Below are positions 19,925 through 28,944 of a stretch of 64,000 bases of DNA, one piece after another. Location of the stretch: contig NZ_MUNS01000041.1 of NCBI RefSeq assembly GCF_002002705.1, forward strand, positions 372,001-436,000. The letters run 5' to 3'. The notes beneath the pieces were generated by a model that searched no databases, was not told where the DNA came from, and was given only the letters and a program-made list of their open reading frames with translations. Every line of letters begins with the position of its first letter. Within the stretch, counting starts at the first letter, position 1. The DNA comes from Polaromonas sp. C04 (GTDB lineage: Bacteria > Pseudomonadota > Gammaproteobacteria > Burkholderiales > Burkholderiaceae_C). The position numbers were made by a program, and so were the translations under genes.

Positions 19925-22002
19925 GGGGATGGATTATCGCTGGTGGCCGCCCCGGTTTTGGCCTCGGCCTCGGCCTCGGCCTCGGCTTCGCTCACGTCCA
20001 CGGCAATGGCGATCGGGCCGGCCACGGCGTCGTCCTCGTCGCCTTCGTCCTCCTGCGAGGCCGCCTCGGGTGCCTGATCCAGCCGCTCGATCACCGTGCC
20101 GTTCACATCCAGCGTGATCTCGTCGATCGCCCCTAACCGCACACGCACGCGGGCGCCGCGCGGCAGGCTTTGCGTGCCGAGCACGGGCAGCACCAGCGGC
20201 AGATCGTCGGCGCGCACCAGGCCTTCCTTGAAGACGGTGCCGGTCAGCTCGGTCATGCCCTGCTGCTGCACGTACTTGAGCGTCCAGAAGCGCTCCATGC
20301 CGCGCTGGTAGTCGTTGTAGGCGGCGTAGGTCGCATCAAAGCTGGAAATGATGGAGAACAGCTCGGCATCCTTGGGCTTGAACGGCGCGGCCAGCGCCGC
20401 CGTTTTGCCGTGGCGCGCGCAGGCAATGATTTGCCACTGGTTCACCAGATCCGTGTAACGGCGCAGCGGCGAGGTGCTCCAGGCGTAGCTCTTCACGCCA
20501 ATGCCGGCGTGCGGCAGGGCCTTGGTGCCCATGCGCACCTTGACGCCGGGCAGCAGGCTGGCCTGGCTGCGGTAGATGCCGGGCACGCCCAGTTCGGCCA
20601 GCCAGTTGCCCCACGTGCTGTTGGCGACGATCGCGGCCTCGGCCACGATCAAGTCCAGCGGCGCGCCGCGCTGGCGCGTGCCGATCTGCACCTGCTCGCT
20701 GCCGTTCGGCTCGGCGCCGATGTTGCCGACCAGTCTGAAGTTGTAGTCGGGCCGGTTGAAGGTCTCGGGCTTGCCGCGCACCACTTCGCGCCGGGCTTTC
20801 AGGCTCTTGGCGAGGCGGTGCAAAAATGAGAGCTGTTCGCGCAAGTCCAGCAAGGGCTGCGGCGTGTTTTCAGCATGAATCGACGGATCGGCCAGCCAGG
20901 CCTCGGTGACGATGTGGTCGAGCTGGTCGTGGCGCAGGTTCACGCTGACGGGCACGCGCTCCAACCGGGTTTCGGTGGCGGTGATGGCCAGCGTGGCTTC
21001 GTCGATCGTCACGTACAGCGACACGGCGGGGTTGGCGCGGCCTTCGTCGAGCGTGTAGATCTGCACCACCTCGTCGGGCAGCATGGTGATCTTGTAGCCC
21101 GGCATGTAGACCGTCGAGAGCCGATGGCGGCCGAGCTGGTCGAGCGCGCTGCCGGGCGTGATGGCCAGGCCCGGCGCGGCGATGTGGATGCCCAGCACCA
21201 CGGTGCCCGTGCCCAGGCCCTGCACCGACAGCGCATCGTCGATTTCGGTGGTGTGCGAGTCATCGATCGAGTACGCCTGCACGCTCGCCAGCGGCAGCTC
21301 GTCCGGTGGCTGCGGTGCCGTGACGGCGGGAAAGCCCGTGCCCTTGGGGAAGTTCTCGAACAAAAAGCGCTTCCAGTGGAACTGGTAGGGCGAATCGATC
21401 GCGCCGGCCTGCTGCAGCAGGGCCAGCGGCGCGGTATGGGTGGCGCGCGACGCCTCGACCACGGCCTTGTACTCGGGCGCGTTCTTGTCGGGGCGGAACA
21501 AAATCTTGTAGAGCTGCTCGCGGATCGGCGCCGGGCACTGGCCCTGGCCCAGCTCGGCGGCCCAGGCGGCAATCTGCGCCTGCAGCTGTTTTTTCTTCTC
21601 GATGCCGGCCAGCGCCTGCTGCAGGATCTCGGCCGGCGCCTTCCGGAAGCGGCCCTTGCCGGCGCGGCGAAAGTAATGCGGCGCCTCGAACAGGCGAAAC
21701 AGCGCGGCGGCCTGCTCGACCAGCGTCGCCTGCTCGCTGAAATAGTCGCGCGCCAGTTCGGCAAAGCCGAATTCCTCCTCGGGCGCAAATTCCCAGGCCA
21801 GCTCCAGCTCGATGGTCTCGCTCAGGGCCTGCGCCTGGCGCACCAGTTCGGCCGGCGCGGGCTTGTCGAACTTCAGCAGCAGGTTGGCGGCCTTGACCTT
21901 GACGCGCTTGCCGCTGTCCAGCTCCACCTGCGCGGACGATTCCGCCTCGGACAGCACGCGCCCGGCGTGGAATTTGCCGGCTTCTTCAAACAATACAAAC
22001 AT
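19921..22002 (-). CDS. RNase II/RNase R-family exoribonuclease
   Basis: 3'-5' hydrolytic exoribonuclease of the RNB superfamily. In 693 residues it shows a short N-terminal beta domain, the RNB catalytic core with the acidic cluster YSIDDSHTTEIDDALSV, YSTSPLRRYTDLVNQWQ-like residues late in the core (seen as WSTSPLRRYTDLVNQ), and a C-terminal S1-like part. It is shorter than RNase R and closer to RNase II in length, so I give no symbol. The last ~45 residues are highly acidic and low-complexity (EDEGDEDD, then AEAEAEAEA from a hexanucleotide repeat). The upstream GACAAT-N7-ATG arrangement suggests a short-leader mRNA. Confidence 0.88.
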   Translation of the reverse strand: MFVLFEEAGKFHAGRVLSEAESSAQVELDSGKRVKVKAANLLLKFDKPAPAELVRQAQALSETIELELAWEFAPEEEFGFAELARDYFSEQATLVEQAAALFRLFEAPHYFRRAGKGRFRKAPAEILQQALAGIEKKKQLQAQIAAWAAELGQGQCPAPIREQLYKILFRPDKNAPEYKAVVEASRATHTAPLALLQQAGAIDSPYQFHWKRFLFENFPKGTGFPAVTAPQPPDELPLASVQAYSIDDSHTTEIDDALSVQGLGTGTVVLGIHIAAPGLAITPGSALDQLGRHRLSTVYMPGYKITMLPDEVVQIYTLDEGRANPAVSLYVTIDEATLAITATETRLERVPVSVNLRHDQLDHIVTEAWLADPSIHAENTPQPLLDLREQLSFLHRLAKSLKARREVVRGKPETFNRPDYNFRLVGNIGAEPNGSEQVQIGTRQRGAPLDLIVAEAAIVANSTWGNWLAELGVPGIYRSQASLLPGVKVRMGTKALPHAGIGVKSYAWSTSPLRRYTDLVNQWQIIACARHGKTAALAAPFKPKDAELFSIISSFDATYAAYNDYQRGMERFWTLKYVQQQGMTELTGTVFKEGLVRADDLPLVLPVLGTQSLPRGARVRVRLGAIDEITLDVNGTVIERLDQAPEAASQEDEGDEDDAVAGPIAIAVDVSEAEAEAEAEAKTGAATSDNPSP
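19961..19990 (-). repeat. Hexanucleotide microsatellite in the exoribonuclease tail
   Basis: Four perfect GCCTCG units followed by one GCTTCG variant, read on the coding strand as alternating Ala-Glu codons. Because the unit is six bases, copy-number change would keep the frame and only alter tail length. Confidence 0.85.
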
Positions 22003-22014
22003 GGGCCGGATTGT

Positions 22015-22051
22015 CCCATGCGCGCCGGCACCAGGATATTCTGGTCATGGG
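22015..22051. repeat. Nested inverted repeat between the exoribonuclease and dabA
   Basis: CCCATG at 22015-22020 pairs with CATGGG at 22046-22051, and inside it ACCAG / CTGGT form a 5-base hairpin around GATATT. A 9-base unpaired stretch sits on one side only. There is no T-run, so it is not a clear terminator. It lies in the 88-base gap between the exoribonuclease start and the dabA end. Confidence 0.4.
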
Positions 22052-22090
22052 CCTTCCTGGTCACCGAGGACCCTCGCACAGCGCCACAAT

Positions 22091-24613
22091 TCAGGCAGCC
22101 TTGGCATTCTCCCTGGCAATCGTCGTCCAACCGCCCCTCCAGTGCTGCGCAATGGCGTTGTCCTGCGGGTCGATGCAGAAAAGGTGCAACCAACCGTTTC
22201 CTGCCACTTGCTGCACGATCGCGTTTTCGGCCATCACCCGGTCGATGGCACTGCGGGGCGCTTCGATGAACACGCTCAGGCGCAAGGGGTTGTGGCGCAG
22301 AACTTGACCGTCATGCAGCGACTGCAGCGCCAGGCCAATGCGCAGATCGCCGCCATTGCCCTCGAACACGCCAATATCACCCCCCACCACGTTGTGCAGC
22401 AACTTGTTGCCGCTCCCGAAGCGCAGGTTATCCACGGTCGACGCGTGATACTGCATGTTGATCCAGTTCGTGACCAGCATCGGGGCCGTCATGAGCAGGG
22501 TCAGGATCTTCAGATCAGGGTCCAGCCGGTAGTCGTAGTCATGCAGGAAGCTGCGACCTGCCAGATTCATATGCCGTGTGCGTGCGCGCGGCGCCACGAT
22601 AAACGCGGCATTGTTCACCAGGCCCCACTCCGGCCGAACCTGGGACCAGTCGTTTCCGCGCTGCCGCAAGGACTGCAGCAAAGCTTCGGGCTGAGGGCTC
22701 AGCGCCGCCAGTCCCAGGCTGCTCGCGCGTTCCGCGCGCGAGTGCTCGCCGGCGACAGCGAGCCAGCGCCGCAGCTCGTCCATTCGGGCGCTCAGGGCCT
22801 GCGGGACGGCTTCAGTGTCGTAGAGCGTCATCTCGTCCGTGGTCGTGTTGTGCAGCGCGGGCACAAAGTGCGTGTCGTCCGGGATACTGATGCCGCGCTC
22901 GCGCAAGCACTTCCGTACGGACGCGAGGTTGAGTGCGTCGGCCAACGCCCGTGCGTTCACATCGCCACTTTGCCCGCCACAGGCGCCACAGTTCAGCCCC
23001 GCGGCCTGCGGGTTGTTGGCGCTCTGGCTGCCATGGCCTGCAATCAGCACCAGCGGCGCAAATCCATCGACCAGCCCCATGGCGGTGAGGATGCCATGAA
23101 GCATCGCAGCGGTGGCTGCCGGGTCGGTGGCCGCCCGGGGCAGGCGCGGACGCAGTGCCGAGGTGCCCTTGACCGGCAAACCCGTGTCTTCCCAACGTGC
23201 GGGCACCGCGCCCGAGGGCAGGCTCTGTGACAGCAGTTTGCCGCCATACAACAGTCCCAGTGACTCGACAAAGCTGAACCCCGATGCAGGCGACATCCGC
23301 AGGTTTGCCCAGCGCTGGCGCCACTGCAGTGCCTGGCGGCGCCGTTTTGTGAGCACTGTCGCCAGATGGGGCTCGTCCGCGCTCTCGGTCACACGTTGCG
23401 CCGGCGCCAACAGGCCCGGCACCTGAGGTCGAACCAGCACGCTGCCCAGGGGCGAGTATTCAACCGGCAGTCCGAAGAAGCCGGCAAATGCGCGGGTTTC
23501 GATGCCTGGATTGACCGACTCGAGCGCGCGCCGGAACACCTCAGACCTCACATCAATGCAGAACACCGCCTGGACAGCAGCCCGCGTGGGAGAAGGTCCA
23601 GGCATGGGTGCGGCCTGTATCAAACCGTCAGCCAGCGGTTGTTGATAGGCGATCTCGACGGCATGCTGCAGCAGCCAGTCCGTGCGCTGGACGTCCTGCA
23701 GCCGCCGAGCCGCATCCTGTGCGTTGGCCCACTGGTCCACCCAGCCAAACGGCACGTCGCCGGATTCAGCGTCCCCGTGCAGCAGCCACTCCCACGCCAG
23801 CCGTATTGCCAGCAACTGCTCGATCTGGTCGTCGTCCCGTCCTCCCAGGCGAGCCTGCCAGCGCAAGTACGCGCACCAGGCGCCCCAGCCGCCTATCGCC
23901 AACAGCACGGCGGTCAGGTAAGCCTCGCGGCCCTTTTCGGGGATGGCCATGCCGTCCAGGGCGAAGCCAATGGCCGCGCGGGGTGTGGTGGGCAAATCGC
24001 CCAGTTGGCGCAGGAATGCCGCGCGCCCCTGACGCCAAGGCAAGTCGTGATCTGCCACCAGTTGCTGCCGCCAGGTGCCGTATAAACCCTGTGCCACATT
24101 CATCGTCCAGGTGGCCTGGCCGCGATCGAAAAACGCGGCACAGTGCTGGCTGACCTGATGGGTCACGAGTGCAGTCCAGCTCAGGCCCGGACGCGGCGCC
24201 GTCCCCCTGTCGCGCAGATCGGTCACCAGCGAAAGGCGATGCACCGGCGCATTGTCAGTTTGCAACGCCGCCACCAGCTTGTTGACCGTGTCTTCGGTGT
24301 CAGGCGGGCGGGTGCCGGACACGGTGCCAGTGAGTGCGTCACGCTGTGCCGCCATCGCCAGATGTTCGCGCCGTAACGTGCCTGCAGCCCACTGTGCCCG
24401 AAACCATGCGCGCGGCAGGGTGAGCGGGGAACCTGCCAGGGTGCCCAGTTCGGCCGCGACGTGTGAAATGGGGCGGTCTACCCATCCCCAATAGGGGTTG
24501 ACGGCGATGCTCTGGTCCAGCGGCCAGGTGGGCGCCACGCGAGCGCAGGCTGCCGTGATCTGCGCGGCCAATGGCGAGTCATCAAGCCCGGGTGTATCGA
24601 CACGCGTATTCAT
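22091..24613 (-). CDS. dabA: Inorganic carbon transporter subunit DabA (DUF2309)
   Basis: Soluble, carbonic-anhydrase-like subunit of the DAB inorganic carbon pump, which together with the membrane protein DabB accumulates bicarbonate in the cytoplasm. The frame is open well upstream, but the ATG at 24613 overlapping the dabB stop (ATGA) gives an 840-residue protein. The zinc-site residues expected for the family are present: C352 and D354 in VFCIDVRSE, H527 in IAGHGSQ, C542 in NCGACGGQSGD, with the same 15-residue spacing between the last two as in characterised DabA. No carboxylase gene is in this window. Confidence 0.93.
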   Translation of the reverse strand: MNTRVDTPGLDDSPLAAQITAACARVAPTWPLDQSIAVNPYWGWVDRPISHVAAELGTLAGSPLTLPRAWFRAQWAAGTLRREHLAMAAQRDALTGTVSGTRPPDTEDTVNKLVAALQTDNAPVHRLSLVTDLRDRGTAPRPGLSWTALVTHQVSQHCAAFFDRGQATWTMNVAQGLYGTWRQQLVADHDLPWRQGRAAFLRQLGDLPTTPRAAIGFALDGMAIPEKGREAYLTAVLLAIGGWGAWCAYLRWQARLGGRDDDQIEQLLAIRLAWEWLLHGDAESGDVPFGWVDQWANAQDAARRLQDVQRTDWLLQHAVEIAYQQPLADGLIQAAPMPGPSPTRAAVQAVFCIDVRSEVFRRALESVNPGIETRAFAGFFGLPVEYSPLGSVLVRPQVPGLLAPAQRVTESADEPHLATVLTKRRRQALQWRQRWANLRMSPASGFSFVESLGLLYGGKLLSQSLPSGAVPARWEDTGLPVKGTSALRPRLPRAATDPAATAAMLHGILTAMGLVDGFAPLVLIAGHGSQSANNPQAAGLNCGACGGQSGDVNARALADALNLASVRKCLRERGISIPDDTHFVPALHNTTTDEMTLYDTEAVPQALSARMDELRRWLAVAGEHSRAERASSLGLAALSPQPEALLQSLRQRGNDWSQVRPEWGLVNNAAFIVAPRARTRHMNLAGRSFLHDYDYRLDPDLKILTLLMTAPMLVTNWINMQYHASTVDNLRFGSGNKLLHNVVGGDIGVFEGNGGDLRIGLALQSLHDGQVLRHNPLRLSVFIEAPRSAIDRVMAENAIVQQVAGNGWLHLFCIDPQDNAIAQHWRGGWTTIARENAKAA

Positions 24614-26244
24614 TGCGATGCTCCGGCAGCAGGGTGCGAGGTCAAGGGCATGAAGTTTCCGCCTGGCAGCGACGATGCCTTGGTCACCGCTGGGCCCGGA
24701 GGTGGCCACAGCCTGAACGCGATCCCGTTGAACGTCTCGTCCAGAAACAGCCCACCGTAAAACCAGGGGTACAGGCGCTGTGCCAGCTGGCTTCGGGGCG
24801 CCACGGTGACGAGCGACTGCACCGCGAACAGCGCTGCAAAGATGATCGCCACCATCACCCACAGTCCCGTGATGGTTGAGGTGGCAGGCGACTGCAACCA
24901 GATGCCAAAAAGGACGTGCAGGGCAAAGTAGATCAACGTGATGCCAAAGGCAGCGAGAGCCAGGGCGGGCAGCCAAAATCCCCCAAGTCGCGGGGCCTGC
25001 ACCCGTATCAAAGGTGTCAGCGCCAGGCCCACAACGCCTGCCAGCACCCAGATGGCGGGTGCGGCAACCAGGGCGGGCGTCAGCGCCGTCCATAACACGC
25101 CCGCGGCCAGCACCATGCCCAGTCCGACCAGGGCGCCGGCCCCTATCCCCGCCCAGCTCGGAGCTGCGGCGCGTGGTGACAGCTTTGCCACCGAGCTCGT
25201 TTGCACGGTGCCCCCAGAGCCGAGAAACGAATGGGCCTTGTACAGCGAATGTGCCAACAGATGGACGAGTGCCATGTCCCACGCGCCCAGTCCGCATTCC
25301 ACCAGCATGAAGCCCATCTGCGCGCAGGTGGACCACGCCAGCATCACCTTCACGCTGATGCGCGTGGTCATGACCAGCGCCGCCAGCGATGCCGTGGCAG
25401 CCCCTGCCAACACCAGAAGTACTTGCGAGGCCGGTACTTGTGACACCAGCGGAGCGAAGCGAATGAGGACAAATCCCCCCAGATTGACGATGCCCGCGTG
25501 CAGCAGCGCCGATACGGGGGTGGGCGCCTCCATGACCTGAATCAACCAGCCGTGAAATGGCAACTGGGCGCATTTCAGCAGCGCGGTGCAGGCAATGAGG
25601 GCCGTCGCGATCCGGGCGCTCAGCGGCAAGGCGGGGCTGTGGGTCGCCATCAGCAGGATCTGGTCTATTTGCAGGGTGCCAAAAGCCTGGTACAGAAGAC
25701 ACACAGTACCCGCCATGCACAAATCGGCCAGGCGCGCGACGATGAATTTCTTGTGCGCTGCCACGACGGCCGCGGGCCGCTCACCAAAAAAAGTCAACAG
25801 TTGATGCAGCGCCAGGCTCGTCCCCATCCATGCCAGGGCCAGCCCCAATACGTTGTTGGTGGCCACCACCACAAAGACCGACGCCAGAGTCGTCATGAGC
25901 CAGCGCACATAGTGGCGCTCCCTGCTTTCGCCCTGCAGGTAGCGTTGCGAGTAGCGGACGATGACCCAGCCCACAAATGCCACCAGCAGCAGCATCGCCG
26001 CGCCCAGACGGTCGACCCGTTGGCCATAGGCGGCGCCATGGAGGCCCAGCGCGGCAGCGACCAGCAAGGCCGCCGCCAGACCCAGTGCCGCACCGGTGGC
26101 CCACCGTGCGGCGCGCCAGGCCGTTGCCGTGTCGTGGCGCGGACTGGCGAGCAGAGCGGCCGTCGCGGTCGCCAGCGCTGGCGCCAGCACCCAGATGGCC
26201 TGTGCCAGCGGCAGGGTGACAGGAGAGAAAAGTTGAAGCGTCAT
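24610..26244 (-). CDS. dabB: Proton-conducting membrane subunit DabB (NuoL/MrpA-like)
   Basis: Polytopic membrane partner of DabA, related to the ion-translocating subunits of complex I and Mrp antiporters; it is thought to couple cation flow to carbon uptake. The 544-residue protein is hydrophobic along its length with about 13 spans, and has antiporter-like motifs such as TALLKCAQLPFHGWLIQVME, APTPVSALLHAGIVNLGG and HLLAHSLYKAHSFLGSG. I start at ATG 26244 (MTLQLFSP); an upstream in-frame ATG at 26292 would add 16 hydrophilic residues and run into the regulatory region. It is the first gene of the dabB-dabA operon. Confidence 0.92.
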   Translation of the reverse strand: MTLQLFSPVTLPLAQAIWVLAPALATATAALLASPRHDTATAWRAARWATGAALGLAAALLVAAALGLHGAAYGQRVDRLGAAMLLLVAFVGWVIVRYSQRYLQGESRERHYVRWLMTTLASVFVVVATNNVLGLALAWMGTSLALHQLLTFFGERPAAVVAAHKKFIVARLADLCMAGTVCLLYQAFGTLQIDQILLMATHSPALPLSARIATALIACTALLKCAQLPFHGWLIQVMEAPTPVSALLHAGIVNLGGFVLIRFAPLVSQVPASQVLLVLAGAATASLAALVMTTRISVKVMLAWSTCAQMGFMLVECGLGAWDMALVHLLAHSLYKAHSFLGSGGTVQTSSVAKLSPRAAAPSWAGIGAGALVGLGMVLAAGVLWTALTPALVAAPAIWVLAGVVGLALTPLIRVQAPRLGGFWLPALALAAFGITLIYFALHVLFGIWLQSPATSTITGLWVMVAIIFAALFAVQSLVTVAPRSQLAQRLYPWFYGGLFLDETFNGIAFRLWPPPGPAVTKASSLPGGNFMPLTSHPAAGASQ

Positions 26245-26287
26245 AACGAAGTCCGGAATGCGAATGAACAGACTTTGCCGGCATCTG

Positions 26288-26317
26288 ATCATTCTGTAAA
26301 ATACATTTTTCAGTCAA
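26288..26317 (-). promoter_or_regulatory. Putative dabB promoter with a 20-base palindrome in its spacer
   Basis: On the minus strand TTGACT (26312-26317) and AATGAT (26288-26293) are separated by 18 bases. The spacer and -35 edge are occupied by an imperfect palindrome at 26294-26313, CTGTAAAATACATTTTTCAG, matching its reverse complement at 16 of 20 positions. Its A/T-rich dyad form suits a LysR-type operator. The site lies in the divergent gap between dabB and the LysR gene, so that regulator is the obvious candidate; binding is inferred. Confidence 0.45.
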
Positions 26318-26347
26318 TTTCAATCTAAAAAACAGAACTATTTATCA

Positions 26348-27247
26348 ATGAGCCGCCTGAACTTTCATCATCTGCATTACTTCTGGGCGGTCGCCAAGGA
26401 GGGGAATCTCACCCGCGCCGCGACGCGCTTGCATGTGTCGCAGTCGGCTCTGTCGGCGCAGATCCGGCAACTGGAGGAGCAGCTTGGTCAGCAGTTGTTC
26501 ACGCGCGTCGGTCGAGGCCTGCAACTGACGGAAGCGGGACAGCTGGCGCTGGGCTACGCCGATTCGATCTTTGCGGCCGGCACGGAGTTGATGGCGCTGC
26601 TGCGCGAGGGGCGCCGCGACGAACGTCAGGTCATCCGCATCGGCGCCGTGGCCACGCTGTCGCGCAATTTTCAGGAGAACTTCATGCGCTCGCTGCTGGA
26701 ACGCGACGATGTCGAGCTCGTGCTTCAGTCAGGGAACCTGCTCGATCTGATGGCACGACTGCGGGTCCACACACTGGACCTTGTCCTGTCGAACCAGCGT
26801 GTTCATGCCAGCACTGACAACCCCTGGCGGTGCCAGCGTGTCGCACGCCAGCCCGTCAGCCTGGTGGGCAAGGTCCGGCCCCCCGGCATGCCGTTTCGCT
26901 TTCCGCAAGACTTGTCAGAGGTGCCGCTGCTGTTGCCGGGGCGTGACAACGACATCCGCGCGGCCTTCGACATGATGTGTGAGCAGCGCGGCATCCGTTA
27001 CCGCATCAGAGCCGAGGTGGACGATATGGCACTGATGCGCCTGCTGGCACGCGATTCCGACAGTGTGGCGCTGATGCCGAGCGTGGTGGTGCAGGACGAA
27101 TTGCGCAGCGGTCGCCTGATGGAATACGGAGTGGTGCCGGATCTGTTTGAGAATTTCTACGCCATTTCGGTGCGGCGCCAATTCGAGCCGCCTTTGCTGC
27201 GAGCGTTGCGCAAGCAGCCCGAAGCCGCGGTGCTGGGGGCGCTGTAG
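26348..27247 (+). CDS. LysR-family transcriptional regulator, probable regulator of dabBA
   Basis: A 299-residue LysR-type protein: winged HTH at about residues 5-65 ([38 protein letters not shown]) followed by a periplasmic-binding-like effector domain. The opening resembles the NhaR branch of LysR proteins. It is transcribed divergently from dabB with 103 bases between the starts, the classical arrangement for a LysR protein controlling its neighbour. Regulators of this family are commonly linked to DAB operons; the effector is unknown. Confidence 0.88.
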   Translation: MSRLNFHHLHYFWAVAKEGNLTRAATRLHVSQSALSAQIRQLEEQLGQQLFTRVGRGLQLTEAGQLALGYADSIFAAGTELMALLREGRRDERQVIRIGAVATLSRNFQENFMRSLLERDDVELVLQSGNLLDLMARLRVHTLDLVLSNQRVHASTDNPWRCQRVARQPVSLVGKVRPPGMPFRFPQDLSEVPLLLPGRDNDIRAAFDMMCEQRGIRYRIRAEVDDMALMRLLARDSDSVALMPSVVVQDELRSGRLMEYGVVPDLFENFYAISVRRQFEPPLLRALRKQPEAAVLGAL

Positions 27248-27305
27248 CCGCACCGGCAAGACTTGCCCGGCGCAGCGCCTGCGGGTGGCGGTAGTGGACT
27301 CGTCG

Positions 27306-27890
27306 TCACGCCAGCTGCAAAAACTCGAACACCTCGTCGATCTGGGCGTCGAAGTCGCTCAGGGCGTGGTCGCTGCCCTCCAGCAGCCGGATGCGCGCGC
27401 CGGGATAGCGCGCCGTCATCTCGCGCCAGTCCAGCACCTCGTCGCCCTTGGCGATCACGGCGAAATAGTTGCGCGGGTCGGCCACCGGGCCGCATTCGAG
27501 GGCGCGCAGCTCGTCCACAAATTCCGGCTTGAAGAAAAAGTGATCGGCGGGGTCGTGCCAGGCGGTTTGCTCGCCCACGTACTTTTGCAGGTCGCGCGCC
27601 GGGGCAATGGCCGGGTTCAGTAGCACGGCCTTGCAATGGGTCTGCTCGGCCACAAATGTCGCGTAAAACCCGCCCAGCGACGAGCCCACCACGGCCATCG
27701 ATTCGTGTGGCCACGCGGCAATGCAGTGCATCAGCAGCGCCATGGCTTCGCGCGGCGAGGGCGGCAGCTGCGGGCACCACCAGGTCACGCCGGGGTGCTG
27801 CGCTTGGACGCGCGCGGCAACTTTTTGCGCCTTGGCGGAATGGGGCGAGGAGCGAAAACCGTGCAGGTAGAGCAGGTGGGTGGTGGGCAT
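27306..27890 (-). CDS. YqiA/UPF0227-family alpha/beta-hydrolase (esterase)
   Basis: A 194-residue small alpha/beta-hydrolase. It starts HLLYLHGFRSSPHSAKA (oxyanion-side HGF motif), has the nucleophile elbow GSSLGG with S71, and a late GSDHAL containing the likely catalytic histidine. NPAIAP and YVGEQT motifs are typical of the YqiA group. The physiological ester is not known. The gene has TATGAT six bases before its ATG and no ribosome binding site. Confidence 0.86.
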   Translation of the reverse strand: MPTTHLLYLHGFRSSPHSAKAQKVAARVQAQHPGVTWWCPQLPPSPREAMALLMHCIAAWPHESMAVVGSSLGGFYATFVAEQTHCKAVLLNPAIAPARDLQKYVGEQTAWHDPADHFFFKPEFVDELRALECGPVADPRNYFAVIAKGDEVLDWREMTARYPGARIRLLEGSDHALSDFDAQIDEVFEFLQLA

Positions 27891-27902
27891 GGCGCCATCA
27901 TA
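27888..27902 (-). promoter_or_regulatory. Putative -10 element six bases before the yqiA-like start
   Basis: On the minus strand TATGAT is followed by GGCGCC and ATG. Same spacing as at lpxC, tldD and mpl. The -35 region is not recognisable, so this is moderate evidence for a leaderless transcript. Confidence 0.38.
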
Positions 27903-27916
27903 CGAAGTCGGCCCTG

Positions 27917-28201
27917 CTACAAATTATGTCGGCGGCGAGCTCTTGCGAGCGCTCCCAGCCCCATCAGCATGAGCGCATAGGTCGAAGGTTCGGGAACGGC
28001 GTTTGGAGTGGCCGGCGCCGCGTTGCCGACTCCGTCGGTAACGATCGAATAGCCGGGGTGCTCTGCTGTCCATTCAGGGTCGAGATACAAGGGGTCGATA
28101 AATCCGTTTGCAGTCTCAATCCACAAATCACCATTTTGTGTTTGACTGCCCGTCGCCTGCAATGTCAGAGTGATGGGTAGGGCGTCACCTGGCGCGCGCA
28201 A
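27917..28201 (-). pseudogene. PEP-CTERM protein remnant (C-terminal sorting tail without signal peptide)
   Basis: An open frame of 94 codons ends in a textbook PEP-CTERM tail: VPEPSTYALMLMGLGALAR, then an arginine-rich end. Such tails direct proteins to exosortase processing and normally belong to secreted proteins with a signal peptide. Here there is no signal peptide, and no plausible start except a TTG. The frame continues upstream in register into the stop codon of the 215-residue secreted protein, separated by TGA plus three codons. It may be the stub of a deleted gene or a tail cut off from its upstream neighbour by the stop. No exosortase gene is in the window. Confidence 0.55.
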
Positions 28202-28210
28202 CGAAAGACG

Positions 28211-28858
28211 TCAGGGCTGAAGCTGAAACTCGACGAGCTGACGAACCCAGTTGTTGTATCCATCGTCATATTCGGTCTTGACTAAGCTGCGTGTTGCCGG
28301 CGCGTACCAGTTGGCCAAAACCAGTCGACCATTACTGTGGGTTGTGTCGCTGTTCCAGAACCCTTTGTACTCAACCTTGAACGCGTCGAACTCACCTGCA
28401 GGTACCTTCACCTTCTCGAATGCGACTACGGTTGCCTTAAGTTCCCATCGCCCTTTGCTCCCGGTGACCTTGTTTGCAAAGCTAGCCTTGTACGCCCACT
28501 TCTTGCCCACCTCCAGGGGAAAACTCAGTGTCTTTACCTCCCCCGACACTACCGATGTTGATGATTCCATGATGCTTAAATCAGGTGTCATCAATAGCGT
28601 GCCCTCGTTCTCGGTGCCCTCAATCTGCGAGGCCGTGACCGCCGTGATGCGCCAATCAAACTTGGAGTCCTTGACCCCTGTGCGGCGATCGGCTTGTTCA
28701 TACTTCCATCGATCTCCCACTTTAATCGTAGGAACTTCGGCGCGCTTGACTGCGTCTTCGGCTGACGCTGAGTTGGTGCACAGAACAGTGAACGCGAGTA
28801 GGCCCACTCGCAGCAAGTTGCTCAGCTGTGGTGCGTCGATGGTAGTGTTGGTCTTCAC
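28211..28858 (-). CDS. Secreted protein of unknown function
   Basis: A 215-residue protein. The start is GTG at 28858, chosen because AGGGAG lies seven bases upstream and the product then begins with a good signal peptide (hydrophobic LLRVGLLAFTVLC, cleavage likely after NSASA). The mature part contains KVGDRWKYEQAD, SFPLEVGKKWAYKA and VPAGEFDAFKVEYKGFW, a pattern seen in predicted secreted beta-rich proteins that I cannot tie to a named function. GC content is visibly lower than in the core genes to the left, consistent with an accessory region. The 10-base gap to the PEP-CTERM frame is in register. Confidence 0.72.
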   Translation of the reverse strand: MKTNTTIDAPQLSNLLRVGLLAFTVLCTNSASAEDAVKRAEVPTIKVGDRWKYEQADRRTGVKDSKFDWRITAVTASQIEGTENEGTLLMTPDLSIMESSTSVVSGEVKTLSFPLEVGKKWAYKASFANKVTGSKGRWELKATVVAFEKVKVPAGEFDAFKVEYKGFWNSDTTHSNGRLVLANWYAPATRSLVKTEYDDGYNNWVRQLVEFQLQP

Positions 28859-28944
28859 TTCGATCTCCCTTCGCAACGGTGGCTTGGCAGATAGGGCGCT
28901 GCCATGACGCTCAACTAAGATTAGACGATGAAGATTTTGCTTGG

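Noticed and set aside
27248-27305. GGCAAG-A-CTTGCC between the LysR and yqiA-like genes as a bidirectional terminator
   Set aside because: Loop too short and no T-run on either strand.
28251-28907. 218-codon plus-strand frame opposite the secreted protein
   Set aside because: The minus-strand frame has a ribosome site, signal peptide and secreted-protein motifs; the plus frame has none.
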